In this document: positions 32,701-42,529 of the stretch, in pieces
Layout: each line of letters begins with the position of its first letter
How positions within the stretch are numbered: the stretch's first letter is position 1
NCBI GenBank assembly: GCA_022925895.1
Contig: JAKSYS010000544.1
Span: 1 to 42,705 of the forward strand
Direction of reading: 5' to 3'
DNA length: 42,705 bases
DNA from: Fragilaria crotonensis
Taxonomy: Eukaryota > Bacillariophyta > Fragilariophyceae > Fragilariales > Fragilariaceae
Program-made: the position numbers and the translations under genes
The notes under the pieces: generated by a model
What the model saw: the letters and a program-made list of their open reading frames with translations, nothing else
What the model was told of the DNA's origin: nothing
The model's database searches: none

Positions 32701-33177
32701 GGTGATGGTATTGACAGGAGGCACGGTGGCCGGATGTTCGTCATCAGCAGCCCAAGCAGACAACTGGTTGCAAACAGCACTTTCATCATAAGAATCGTCA
32801 TGTGCAACAGGAAAATCCTCTTCATCAACAGCATCATCATCGTTGGGAATATCTTTAGATGGGAGAAGCACATCTGTATCCTCTGAGAGGGAAGAGAGCA
32901 TCTCGTTGACCTTCAAAGCACCATTCATTGAGTGGATAAAGTCAAAATTTGATAGCCTTCCATCATTATGCCTACGATTGGTAGAAGACTCCATGGAAGG
33001 GAACAGCACTTGTTGTCGAGTTGGATTCAGCTCGCTTGCATAGTCCAAAGAACACTGAGGGTTTCGGGCAAAGTGACGGGAAAGACCCATGGGACCTGCA
33101 ACGACAACACGACCGCAGGAATTGCATTGATCCTTCTCAGGTGAAAAGGCAAAGCCTTTGCAAGAGCGAGAGGTCAT
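29800..33177 (-). pseudogene. Plavaka-like (CACTA-related) transposase, at least three frameshifts
   Basis: Start at ATG 33177 (MTSRSCKGFAFSP). The N-terminus has a zinc-finger-like CNSCGRVVVAGPMGLSRHF. The core shows ILAIDKTTCDIGGGGRLSLE (first catalytic Asp region), MRVLGFINTSP, then YIPFIIGDTEGHDGLCGHF with LCRTCECP, and KAMSQQYLKNAFDNVRFGLH with FGACPGEILHLILIGWFKN. This order matches Plavaka/Tnp2-type transposases. The 5' frame ends at 31894; the GDTEGHD part is in another frame (31918-31568); the C-terminal half returns to the first frame. Breaks are at about 31965-31980, 31638-31650 and 31568-31580. The C-terminal 300 residues include WAQIWESFIMFQEH and a Lys/Arg-rich end. The frame continues upstream of 33177 but that stretch has no similarity to a domain. 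Confidence 0.75.
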
Positions 33178-34199
33178 GATGAAAGCACCAATGATCGAGA
33201 ACGAGGAATGAAAACTAGTCCCAGACTCAAAACAAAAATTGGCGGGAAGGCAAGCCAAGGTGTAACATGGATGTATGGATCGTAACAACAACGGACAAAA
33301 AAGGCACACTTGATTTGTTGACATTTCAGTTGATAAAAGCTCCAGAGAATTCAAATACTAAGTAGGCATTAAATATAATACGATGGTGACAATGCACATG
33401 GGTGTACACTAATAAATGTGGAATGTGTACCAAAATGTTACAAAACTATAGACTTTTTGTACCAAAAAAGAGTGGGTGTAAAACCCGCAACCTTCCGATG
33501 TAGAAGTCTAGTGTTGGACTTGACAGGTGAGGAAGCGAACCTGACGGATCGTCCAGCTTTGGGCAATAATGTTTTGTAGACATACACCATGGCGGTAGAT
33601 TTGTTGATACAAGGATGTAGAAATGTAGGGAACTAAGTAGTAAAGGCCTTAACTGTTTTTGGTTTGTGGAAATTATAAGTTAAATTAAGGATGAAAAGTG
33701 AAGGTGAGACTAGCAACATTAGTTGGAGTCTCACAAATGAAGTGTTGTCTTAGTCCCACTTCCTGAGTGGTGTTTGGGAAGTGTTCTTGTCCATAGTAAA
33801 AAGAGTGTTGTTGAAGTTATCAACAACACTCATGATTTGAATTACTTAAGGAGTGATTCAAAACATTTTTGTGTTGCAGACCGGTACTTAGAGAGTTCTG
33901 ATTCTCAGAATTCTACTGGAACGGGTCGCGGACAGACTAAGAAGATAAAGGACTGTCTACTGTATTACCGTATGGTGTTTAACCTTACAGTAAGTACGAG
34001 AGACTGTGTGACAGAGTGACAGTAGATTCCTAGCAATTCAACATAAACTCCGAGAGTACAATTGTACACCATTATGTTGACATACCATAAAATCGGAGGA
34101 AGTCAGCAGCGTGCATTGTGTCAAATATCATCACTCCTGGAGTGATGTCCACTTGCAGCACTCCCCTGGTCGCTTCGATAATAGAACCATGATCTGCCG
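33178..34199. other. Spacer right of the Plavaka-like block
   Basis: AT-rich to about 33480. A degenerate tRNA-like 3' half on the minus strand lies near 33475-33545 (see rejected items). No gene is recognised. Confidence 0.4.
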
Positions 34200-34946
34200 A
34201 TGTCGACAACTGTGTCACACTGTAGTGTTCCTCTCATTTCATGTCTAGCTCTCAGTGGTAGAGGTGTTTCCTTCCTTCAGTCACCAACGTTGTCTCGAAA
34301 GAGTCGCGTCGCGTTAAATGACGACAATGGGAAATGCAAGGGCTGGAGGGCCAGCACTCTGCACGGGTCTCGACCGTACGTCCCAGACGGTCTGACACCG
34401 GAAGAGTATAGTCAGATCAAGAAGAAGGAACGAGAGAAAATGGCCAAGATGGATTTTGGTGCATTCGGACCTCGCTTTCGTAAAGATGTGCGTCCCGGAG
34501 GAGATTGGTTTCTCATGAGTTCTCTTTGGACGACTGGATTTCAGACGAATGCGTCTTCCCCCGATGCACTCCCTCCCGACGGGCCTGTGGCGCGACTGTG
34601 GTCTCTCATCCGACGGTATGGTCTGTCATTATTCCTCTCGCGCATGCTATTGGAAATCATGTTTGCAACGGCGGCCATGGTTCGAACGTCGTCATCGTTA
34701 CAGACAATGCCTCTTGTTGCGATTGGCGAATCCCTCCAATTCTTGATCGCTCGTACATATGCTAGTCTTCTTTGGAAGTCGCAGTGCCTCAAGTTGGCCA
34801 TGGCGTGTGCCTTCACGGTTCCCGCTCACAAGTTTATCAATTACGTGAATCGGCGATGGCTGTGGTCACCAGCTCGGACGTTTATTACCGCCGTTGTCGC
34901 AGCGTTACTTTCTCATGTCATGTTTGGGATGTTTCTACTAGAGTAG
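34200..34946 (+). CDS. Conserved-looking membrane protein, possibly plastid-targeted
   Basis: A single exon of 248 residues from ATG 34200 (MSTTVSHCSVPLISCLALSG). The first 40 residues are Ser/hydrophobic then basic. GVSFLQSP recalls the ASAFAP-type cleavage site, with Phe after the signal peptide, used for import into diatom-type plastids. Residues 58-105 are charged and look conserved (YVPDGLTPEEYSQIKKKERE, FGPRFRKDVRPGGDWFLMSS). The second half has three hydrophobic stretches: about 140-160 (LSLFLSRMLLEIMFATAAMV), about 198-212, and 228-247 (ITAVVAALLSHVMFGMFLL). I cannot name a function. The targeting idea rests on one motif; a signal-peptide predictor would decide. Confidence 0.65.
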   Translation: MSTTVSHCSVPLISCLALSGRGVSFLQSPTLSRKSRVALNDDNGKCKGWRASTLHGSRPYVPDGLTPEEYSQIKKKEREKMAKMDFGAFGPRFRKDVRPGGDWFLMSSLWTTGFQTNASSPDALPPDGPVARLWSLIRRYGLSLFLSRMLLEIMFATAAMVRTSSSLQTMPLVAIGESLQFLIARTYASLLWKSQCLKLAMACAFTVPAHKFINYVNRRWLWSPARTFITAVVAALLSHVMFGMFLLE

Positions 34947-35208
34947 TAATCTGTGGTAGTATATAGCATTGCACACTATGCTTGTTCAGCATCGTTGATA
35001 CCTGCATCCAGCGTAGCAAGCGAGCCGTCAGATGGGTTACAAGGTTGTGGAATGCAATAGGTACACGATGCTGTGGTACAATGGCCAGTAATACAAATGC
35101 GTATCTAGTCATTTCTTATATCTACTAACGCTGGTTCATTGCAGTGTTCTCCAAATACATGCAACTTATCGTAGTGATCCTCGTCCAGACCTACAAGTCA
35201 TTCTCGAT

Positions 35209-35634
35209 TCAGGCGTTGTCTTGGTCGTCACCAGCAGGAGAAAAGAGGGCTTCGACGTCAGGACCGGTCATTTCTAGGTTCCCTTCATTGTTGATAAGGA
35301 CGGAGGTCATCAAGGGCATAGCGTTGGAAATGAAACTTTCAGCTTGACGGAGGTGAGGAGGTGGCATCATGCGGGTGGACGTGAAGCGCGTGAAGTGAAC
35401 TTTGGCTTGAACATCCGAAATTTCGTCGTCCACAATCATGCCGCCCAGCATGCGATTGCCGGCTTGAAAGGCGGCCTTGAAGCCATCTGCTTCAAGAATC
35501 AACGAGAGAGTTACTTCTCCAGGAGGAACTTCCACGGCTGATCCTCCACGTGACGCTGATTTCAATATCCAGTCTCCGGCGAGGTCAGCGCTTGCAATTG
35601 TCATAATTAGAGCCAGAAGTAGTGTTCGAATCAT
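35209..35634 (-). CDS. Small secreted META/HslJ-like protein
   Basis: 141 residues from ATG 35634. The N-terminus MIRTLLLALIMTIASADLAG is a typical signal peptide with likely cleavage after ASA. The frame is open further upstream to 35973, but that part is not protein-like. The mature part is one META/HslJ-like domain: LAGDWILKSASRGG, FKAAFQAGNRMLGGMIVDDE, FTSTRMMPPPHLRQAESFI, LINNEGNLEMTGPDVEALFSP. It is paralogous to the C-terminal domain of the next gene (36229-37152): both have GxW, GN, a Met-rich MMxPPxLRxxESFI motif and an L..G.L final strand. META domains occur in bacterial HslJ and in eukaryotic stress- or virulence-linked proteins (family knowledge). The exact role is unknown. Confidence 0.7.
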   Translation of the reverse strand: MIRTLLLALIMTIASADLAGDWILKSASRGGSAVEVPPGEVTLSLILEADGFKAAFQAGNRMLGGMIVDDEISDVQAKVHFTRFTSTRMMPPPHLRQAESFISNAMPLMTSVLINNEGNLEMTGPDVEALFSPAGDDQDNA

Positions 35635-36228
35635 TGATGCGATGGCGTGCGACGTTATGCGGTCGGGAGCGTGATATGGAATGTAAATTGTCTGATGTCT
35701 TGAAATGATGTCAAAGGTCAACAACTGACAATTGAGAAGCGAACAACGATTCAAGGAAGCCGGGAAGGGAAAAGAGTCGTGCTGCGTATATATGCCTGAA
35801 ACGGAACCTGTAGCAATCGTGCTGAGTGTTGGGTTGCTGCTATTTTTCTCGCATACATAGCGACAACCATGACTCGAATCCGGTTTGGTCGAGTTAATTA
35901 GATGAACTGGCGTGTATTGGCTATTTCGGGGTTGACGGTACGTGTAGTTCGTAGTGCGTGTCCCAAGTACCAAGTCTATAGCTAGCGTACGGTACGAAGT
36001 CTATCCTCAGTAAGATAGTACGAGTACTACAGTAGGCAGTAAACCTAACAGAAGTTTACGACTGCACATCGCACATTCCAAGTCTTTTGCCCGGCTTCTG
36101 CGAACAGGGAACCGGGTCGCTCTACAGGTACTGTACCATCTTCGACTATCGGTAGAGTTCTCCTTTTTTCAAAATTCAACATGTCAACACGCAAGGGTTG
36201 CCACTACATCAGCAACGCCTACTGTAAC
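35635..36228. other. Spacer between the two META-domain genes
   Basis: Contains the 5' flank of the secreted META gene and several GTAC/TACGAG motifs near 35960-36030. No gene is seen. Confidence 0.4.
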
Positions 36229-37152
36229 CTAAATTCGGTAGCTGGGCAAGGCAAGTGGATCCCGTGGATTCCGTTCCCAGACCGCCTTCTTGCTTCCATT
36301 CCGAAGGATCAATTTACCGTTTGAAAGCTTCAACGAAGTGGCATTCAACCCGCAAATGAACGACTCAACCTCACGCAAAACTGGCGGAGTCATCATTAAA
36401 CCAGTAATCATGGAACCCATTTTAATGGTCAGAGTGTCTCCATGCTCATCGAGAATCGTCGCGCTTCCAGAGATTGGATTCCCCACCTTAAAGGCAAATT
36501 TGAGGGTTGCCTGGTCCCTCCACAGTTCCATCGTGGCAGGACGCCCAGGCATTGTCACAGCAGTACCATTGTCGTAAACAGCCTTAACAAGCTTCCACGG
36601 TCCAGCCATTGCAAGATCCTCTGTAACATACAGTTCTGGGGGTGGCAATTCCTCGGGGATTTCAAATCTTAATTTGGCGTCGCCAACAACACTAAGGCAA
36701 GGACAGTAAATCTGTGAGGACTGATTTTCGACGACAAATCCAGTTCCCAACGATTTTCCGTTTTTATAAAAGATCAATTCCACATTTTCCGACGTTGTTA
36801 TCACTCGCACTCCCACTGAATCTCCACTTCCGAAGCGAGGTCCCCAATTGACTGACAAGGCGGCTGACCCATTCGTTAGATTTCCATTATAAAACATACC
36901 AGCAATGTTCCACCCGGGCTGAAATTCACCAGGCTTGACGATCCCCACACTCAAGGATTCAGTCATTTCCTGAATGAGCACTTGAAAATAATAGTCTGGT
37001 CTGGGGGTTTGCAGGTCCAATAGAACGTTGAATGGAGTGCCATCGTCTCCTCCAAGCACATTGAGGACTGTGGCGTCCTGAACTTCGATCGAAGCACCAT
37101 CCTTGCCATCTCCAATCCAATTCATGGTGGTACCGAACAGATTGTTACTCAT
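36229..37152 (-). CDS. SPRY domain fused to a META/HslJ-like domain
   Basis: 307 residues from ATG 37152 (MSNNLFGTTMNWIGDGKDG); ATG 37227 would add 25 residues with little character. Residues about 50-170 form a SPRY/B30.2-like fold: DYYFQVLIQEMTESLSVGIV, WNIAGMFYNGNL, FGSGDSVGVRV, ELIFYKNGKSLGTGF, YCPCLSVVGDAKLRFEIP. Residues about 185-300 form the META-like domain: MAGPWKLVKAVYDNGTAV, LKFAFKVGNPISGSATILDE, ITGLMMTPPVLREVESFICG, LILRNGSKKAVWERNP. SPRY domains bind proteins. There is no signal peptide, unlike the paralogue downstream, so a cytosolic role is likely. Both genes lie on the minus strand about 600 bp apart, consistent with duplication and domain fusion. Confidence 0.75.
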   Translation of the reverse strand: MSNNLFGTTMNWIGDGKDGASIEVQDATVLNVLGGDDGTPFNVLLDLQTPRPDYYFQVLIQEMTESLSVGIVKPGEFQPGWNIAGMFYNGNLTNGSAALSVNWGPRFGSGDSVGVRVITTSENVELIFYKNGKSLGTGFVVENQSSQIYCPCLSVVGDAKLRFEIPEELPPPELYVTEDLAMAGPWKLVKAVYDNGTAVTMPGRPATMELWRDQATLKFAFKVGNPISGSATILDEHGDTLTIKMGSMITGLMMTPPVLREVESFICGLNATSLKLSNGKLILRNGSKKAVWERNPRDPLALPSYRI

Positions 37153-37626
37153 CTTCCAATTATTATTATGATAGGTGAGCAATGGACAACTTCTATTGGT
37201 GATAAGGGGGTACAGGTGGTGTCTCAAAGAGTTCTCGACGTGTTCTCAACGTTCGTGAAGTTGATGATTTTAAGAACTAAGAACAAATGGAGAATCCATA
37301 TGAATCTCAGTAGCGTTGAGTTAACGGTATAGTCGCCCAAATTGCTAATCGTGCGAAATTGGATGTTCGATATGGTTCTGTACTGCCGGTACTTGTAGCA
37401 CGTGACGCTATGGGGTTGCGGGAAACACCAACCACGGTAAGACCTGTCCCGCAACCCCAGAAAATTTACAGGTACTCGTACTCGTACGCCGAGAGCCGAG
37501 ACCGGTACATACTGTTCTGGTAAGCTGATATTCTTAGTGCAGTACGCTGGTGTGCTTGGCACTTAACGGCAGCACTAAACTGGGTCGAGTGCACGCATCA
37601 AACCTCTAAACAGCATTGTACAGTAC
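37153..37626. other. Upstream region of the SPRY-META gene with a hairpin
   Basis: GGGGTTGCGGGA (37412-37423) pairs with TCCCGCAACCCC (37447-37458) as perfect 12-bp arms around a 23-base loop. GGGGTTGCGGGAA recurs alone at 42566. No gene is seen. Confidence 0.6.
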
Positions 37627-37629
37627 TTA

Positions 37630-37705
37630 GGGCCACCCTTATGAGATTTTTTTTGACAGATACAGAAACGTTTCTGTTTCTGTTACTCAAAATTACCACC
37701 CTTGT
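37630..37705 (+). repeat. Left terminal repeat of Harbinger-2
   Basis: Starts GGGCCACCCTTATGAG right after TTA; subterminal echo CCACCCTTGTGAG at 37692. Confidence 0.9.
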
Positions 37706-37981
37706 GAGCAGAAAACGAGTTACGGGAAAAAGTTCTTTTCTGTTTGGATGCGCCCCATATCCCAAATCCAATCAGATACCACTTCGGTTTCTGATCGTGC
37801 AACAGAAACCATTTTGGAAAAACAGAAACCGAATAAACATCAATGGGATTCGAGATTCCCTCGGATACCGTCATATTTTGCGCGATATCACTGTAGTGTA
37901 CAAAGTAAATTAATTCCATCACACATCGGAGATCATTTCATTTGATTGTACACTTGAGCGCCATCATCGTTTCCAAGAACA

Positions 37982-39784
37982 ATGTCAAGTCCATTTGATA
38001 GATTCTCGACCTCAAATTGGTTCAGCATAACCGATTGGAGCAGTAGTAGTACATCTGCTACTGCTGGTGCGGGAACGCAAGATGCCGAATTCTCGAAAAA
38101 ACGGGCGCGCGCAAACGACTACGATGACGAAGTTCTGGTCATTATTGCATTGGCGGGAAATTGTAATGATGAACAAGATGACGATGCTGAGCCTACCATA
38201 GAGCTCCAGTACAATGATTGCAACACCCCCATCAAACGAAGAAGGATATCGAGGAATGGATATGCAAGATGGCCGAACCCTGATGGTTCCTATATCAGAC
38301 TCGTTCCACGGAATTCATATTGGTACAAAGCGTACATTGAGTATCCAGATCGAGAGGACAAGACTTTCCATAAGAAATTCCGCCTCAGATTTCGCGTCCC
38401 CTATGCTGAGTTTGAAGAGCTTGCTGCATCATTGGAACACGTTGATTGTTTCAGTCGTTGGCACGATGGACCAATCAATGCCTCACGAGTCAGATCAGCG
38501 CCAATTTCATTGCTTGTATTAACTTCACTTCGATACATGCGGCGCGGACTGACATTTGACGACGTGGAAGAGGGTAGTTGGATCAACGCCGAAGTCATCC
38601 GAGTGTTCTTCCACATATTTACGCATACGGGGGCAGTATTGTATGACAAGTACGTTCGTTCCCGGAGACTCATGCCGATGCTCAATCACGGGAGTACCAA
38701 CTTGCAGGTTTCCCAGGTGCTGTTGGTTCAACAGATGCAACACACGTATTGATTGAGCGTTTGAGTGCCGCTGCAATCACATATTGGCTTCAAAATGGCA
38801 CATACTGCCAGAACGTATAATGTGACGGTAAATCATCGTCGGCGAATCTTGACGTCGACAAAAGGCCATCCGGCAAGGTGGAACGATAAAACACTTGCCA
38901 CATTTGATGACTTCATGCAAAAGATAAATGATGGCACCATTTTGGATGATGTCTGTTTTGAATTATATGACTTTGACGACGACGACCCTGGTGAAGTGAT
39001 CAAGCGAACTTACCGTGGTGCATGGCTACTGGTAGACAATGGCTACCACTCTTGGGCAACTACAGTCCCTCCGATAAAAACAACGAACAAAAAAAGTGAA
39101 ATTAGATTTTCTTCCTGGCTGGAATCGATGCGGAAAGACGTGGAGTGCACGTTCGGGATATTGAAAGGCAGATGGCGTATTCTCAAATCGGGAATAAGAG
39201 TATCGGGAACTGAGTGTCCAGACAATATCTTTTTGACGTGCTGTGCCTTGCACAACAAGCTTCTGGAGGTTGACGGACTTGACAAGGAATGGAGGAATGG
39301 AGTTTCGAGTGATTGGGAGGGCATCATTGGGGAGATGTCAGTTGCCGACGGCACTGCTGCTGGGACTACTGCAGCAGCCACCAGCACAGCAAGAAATGAC
39401 AATGGTACTCCTACGATGGCGGCAACTAGGAATAGTACTGATGGCGGTAGTGGTGACAACGCCAGTTCTACGGAGAGCAGCAACACACTGCCTAATGCAA
39501 TCCACCGTCTGCTGAATCCAGCCGTCTCACGACATGATGGTAATAGTACAAGTGCTTGTACTACTACTGCTGGTGACGAAACAGCGCAGGAGCAGACAAT
39601 GGAACAGCTCGATGGTGGACCAGCAGCAGTGCGAACTGTGGGTGGTGTTCACATTGTTAGACACCTAAGTTTGCCCTTCTTCCGATCGAAGTTGGTTCGC
39701 CATTTTGATATCGCATTCAAGAGGAATGAGGTGCAATGGCCTCGTCACTTGAAACGAAAGAACCCACCAGCTGCAAATTTGTAG
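37982..39784 (+). pseudogene. PIF/Harbinger transposase 2, two compensating frameshifts
   Basis: Starts at ATG 37982 (MSSPFDRFSTSNWFS). The N-terminal DNA-binding region matches Harbinger-1 (FRVPYAEFEELAASL, LTSLRYMRRGLTFDDVEEGS). The frame then leaves register at about 38690 and ends at TGA 38750-38752; the same frame resumes before 38765 with HIGFKMAHTARTYNVTVNH. In the shifted frame, 38692 to about 38765 reads YQLAGFPGAVGSTDATH, so the first catalytic Asp lies in the out-of-frame segment. The second Asp (LLVDNGYHSW) and the Glu (RKDVECTFGILKGRWRIL) are in frame. The C-terminal part has a Thr/Ala/Ser-rich linker and ends in KRKNPPAANL. As sequenced, the enzyme lacks its first Asp and is split by stops. 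Confidence 0.88.
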
Positions 39785-40051
39785 TACAGCTTCAGAAGCC
39801 CACTCGGATTACGCAGTCGACATCGATGCTCTTCTTACTTGATAATATATTTAGTACTATATATACTATGATCCTACTAGTAGTACTTATAAGTACTTGC
39901 TTGATCATCGTCCTCTCGCGTATGCAATACTACTAGGAAGCTGCTACATTGTCGGCGACATCGTTGTTGTCGTCGCCACCATCATTGATCCTGGTGTTGC
40001 AATTAGGAGTTGCGGTAAAAACGCTAGTACTTGCAGCTGGCGAAGAAATAG

Positions 40052-41555
40052 TCAAGTCCACCAGAACATTGTTGTAAAGTTTGTGAAAGCCTTCCTTGGT
40101 GCTTCGGGAGAACTCGCAACTGCGATGGCCTGCTGTTTGAGCTGGAGCTTTGACGCAGCATCAATAATTGATTGCTCCGACTGCAAGAGCTCGTCGAGTG
40201 CACTTCCAAGCTCTCGATGAAGTACTTTGAGATCCTTCATGTAAACAGCCCAATCAGGGTCATCGCTGCTTGTATTCATGATCATAAATTTCAACTCCTC
40301 GATAAGTACTTTTTTTTGGCCACCTTGCTTGTGTGCATGGCCACATCCGATCGCTCAAGTCACTACGCTCACGGTTGTTGATCACAATTTTTGATTGAGC
40401 CATTGCAGCAATCTGGAGTTGTTGGTTAATAGTATAGTCGTTGCTGGCACTGGTGCCTTGCTGGTTGCCAGAACGGTGCATCGAACTGTCGGTAGCACTG
40501 CCAGCCTCTTGCTTCACTTCAACCTTCTTGTTCAATTTCTTCTCCTCGGTTGCGCTTCTCTTCCTCTTTGAGACGGATACGCTGCCTGACGAGTCATGCC
40601 CACCGCTTGTGCAACTGTTGCCTTTGGCTGTGTCATGATCAGATGCGATTGGAGTGCCTCATATCCGGGTGAACAATCGGACCGCAACGCAAAGACCAAA
40701 ATCCAGGAAACACATAATTGACCGGCATCAACAAAGCAGCATCAGCAGAGGAAGCACAGCAACGGCTTCCTCTGTATATCCCAAGTCAGCACTCGCATTG
40801 GCTGTTTCCTGATTGCACAAATCAACGCTGGCATCGCCTGCAGAAGCTCTCGTTTTGCTCTCCCCTCACCCACCTTGTTGTTCTTTTTGTTGTTCCGGCT
40901 ACTTTGCGGTCGTGGACGATGCTCTTGGCGACAATGCCACGTACATTTTCTGTCGTACGTACAGAAAGTAGTCCTCAATGCACATTCACGGAAGAAGGCC
41001 AGTCGATGCGTAGCTCTTGTACGGACTGTCATGACGAAGAACGACAGCTAATGCTTTCTTGCAATTCTTGAGGATGTCTTTTGAGCGAATAAGGGCGTCC
41101 TTCCCTTGATGCCAGAATCAAACGCCTTGTCAGTCAATCCTGATGCCAACATGGTTGACAATTTCAATCCATTGGTACCTCCAACAACAATTTTCTTGTC
41201 CCCCAAGACAATGAAGCTCGGGTTTCATCACAAGGACCAATCCTGTCGGTGTTGGTGATCGCAGCAAATTCTCTCCTCCTCCTCTGCCAACAGATGCACC
41301 AACCACACTGTTCTGTAGGAACTCTTCATTGTAAAGCCCTGCAAATATGCCAAGTCCTCTGACAAGCTGATCTGCCAAACCAATGGAATCGCTGTCAGTA
41401 GGGTCGCCAAAATAATGCTCCTCCATTTGATTCTCCATAGTGGCACTTGTCATCGCGTCACTCATACAGCAAGCTTCATATGCCACAAAGCCTGCAAAAC
41501 CCTGAAGTTCTTTGAGAACTTTTACCACTGAACTTGGTGGTACTCATAGCCATGA
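40052..41555 (-). pseudogene. Harbinger-2 second protein (accessory ORF2), frames broken
   Basis: Convergent with the transposase. A start is possible at ATG 41552 (MSTTKFSGKSSQ). Coding pieces: VLKELQGFAGFVAYEACCMS, MENQMEEHYFGDPTDSDSIG and GLGIFAGLYNEEFLQNSVVG (about 41528-41290), then SKDILKNCKKALAVVLRHDS and PYKSYASTGL (about 41080-41005), then 40535-40260 with a Gln/Ser-rich stretch and 40294-40052 with a helical segment (LHRELGSALDELLQSEQS). It aligns in pieces with ORF2 of Harbinger-1. Several frame changes are required. No domain was recognised; a DNA-binding helper role is inferred from the family only. Confidence 0.5.
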
Positions 41556-41814
41556 CGATGATGATGTGTTGGTCTTGAGGTGTGTGTGTGACTGTGGTGT
41601 TGTGATGAATTGGATTGCGCGCCGCCCATGATGTGTGTTTCTGAGGTATGCGAATGGAGATGACTCGCTCGACTAAGTTTTGACTCGTACGACTACTGTG
41701 TTTGTGTTTCTGCAAAGTGCTTTTCTCACAAGGGTGCATCAGCACAAAAAAAAAAGTCAAAAACAGAAATGTTTCTGTTTCTGCGGAAAAAAATCTCATA
41801 AGGGTGGCCCTTAG

Positions 41815-42526
41815 GGCCACCGTTACGTAATTACATTTCACGAAAACGAGAAGTTTTGACTTCTCGTTCATGCAAAATGCTCGTCCCCACCGTTACGTAA
41901 AAAGCAGTCCACAAATACAAAAACATCAAGTCGACTGAGTCAAGATAGGAATCTTGATGTGAAACACATGTATGTTCCAATTGTTCGCTCCATCCTAGTC
42001 GTACCTGTGTAGTGGGTACGTCTACAGATACAGTAAAGTTGTACGAATTGGAACCAAAAATTATTAGATCGTCGCTCATCGAAATCCGACAATGACGACC
42101 ATTTTGACAATGTTCCTCATGTAGAACCACCACAAACCACCGCACTAGCATCGATTGTCGTTTCTACGGCATGCAATGGTAGAAACGACGTCTTCATCTG
42201 ATCATTATCTGGCGAGAAACCACGTTCATGTTTGATGCCAGCAGTGACAGTAGACAGTAGCATCTGTCAACAGGGCGAGTTAAACGCACATAGCAGTAGA
42301 CCTACCAGAAGAATCCAGAATCTTGAGATATTTCGAGGAAAGGCTGTGTTTTTCGCGGATCAGCGAAAACCTCGGCGATTTTTGTTGCCACGATGGGGAT
42401 GAGGCGATCTGAGTGATTTCCTGAAAGTTTTTGGGGACCCGTTTTTGTACGTAACGGTGGTAAAATGGACCCTCGAAAACGAAAAAGTTTTCGTTGTCGT
42501 GAAATGTAATTACGTAACGGTGGGCC
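41815..42526. mobile_element. 712-bp non-autonomous Harbinger-like element (MITE)
   Basis: Flanked by TTA at 41812-41814 (shared with Harbinger-2) and 42527-42529. The terminal inverted repeats match at 29 of the first 30 bases (GGGCCACCGTTACGTAATTA on the left; GGCCCACCGTTACG on the right read inward). CCACCGTTACGTA recurs inside each end, at 41888 and, inverted, at about 42447-42460. No coding frame with a domain is present. The shared start GGGCCACC with Harbinger-2 suggests related transposases could move it. Confidence 0.9.
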
Positions 42527-42529
42527 TTA

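Larger units (their letters stand above)
24285..33467. mobile_element. Plavaka-like composite region (ends uncertain)
   Basis: A block of transposon-type genes: an unrecognised minus gene, a 139-bp array, a plus dioxygenase-like gene and a minus Plavaka-like transposase. The only end-like signal is TTTTGGTAC at 24285 and 24306 with the inverted form GTACCAAAA at 33427 and 33459. No terminal repeat or target duplication was established, so the unity of the block is inference. Confidence 0.3.
37627..41814. mobile_element. PIF/Harbinger element 2 with TTA target duplications
   Basis: The element is 37630-41811 (4,182 bp), flanked by TTA at 37627-37629 and 41812-41814. The first 24 bp of both ends are identical (GGGCCACCCTTATGAG followed by ATTTTTTT), then share CAGAAACNTTTCTGTTT. 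The initial motif is echoed about 60-80 bp inside each end (CCACCCTTGTGAG at 37692; CTCACAAGGGTG at about 41725). It holds a plus-strand transposase and a convergent minus-strand second gene, the same layout as Harbinger-1. Confidence 0.93.

Noticed and set aside
33475-33545. tRNA-Arg(TCT)-like 3' half on the minus strand (CTTCT loop, GGTTGCGGGTT T-arm)
   Set aside because: The T-stem is only partly paired, the anticodon stem does not pair, and no acceptor or D arm was found. At best a remnant.
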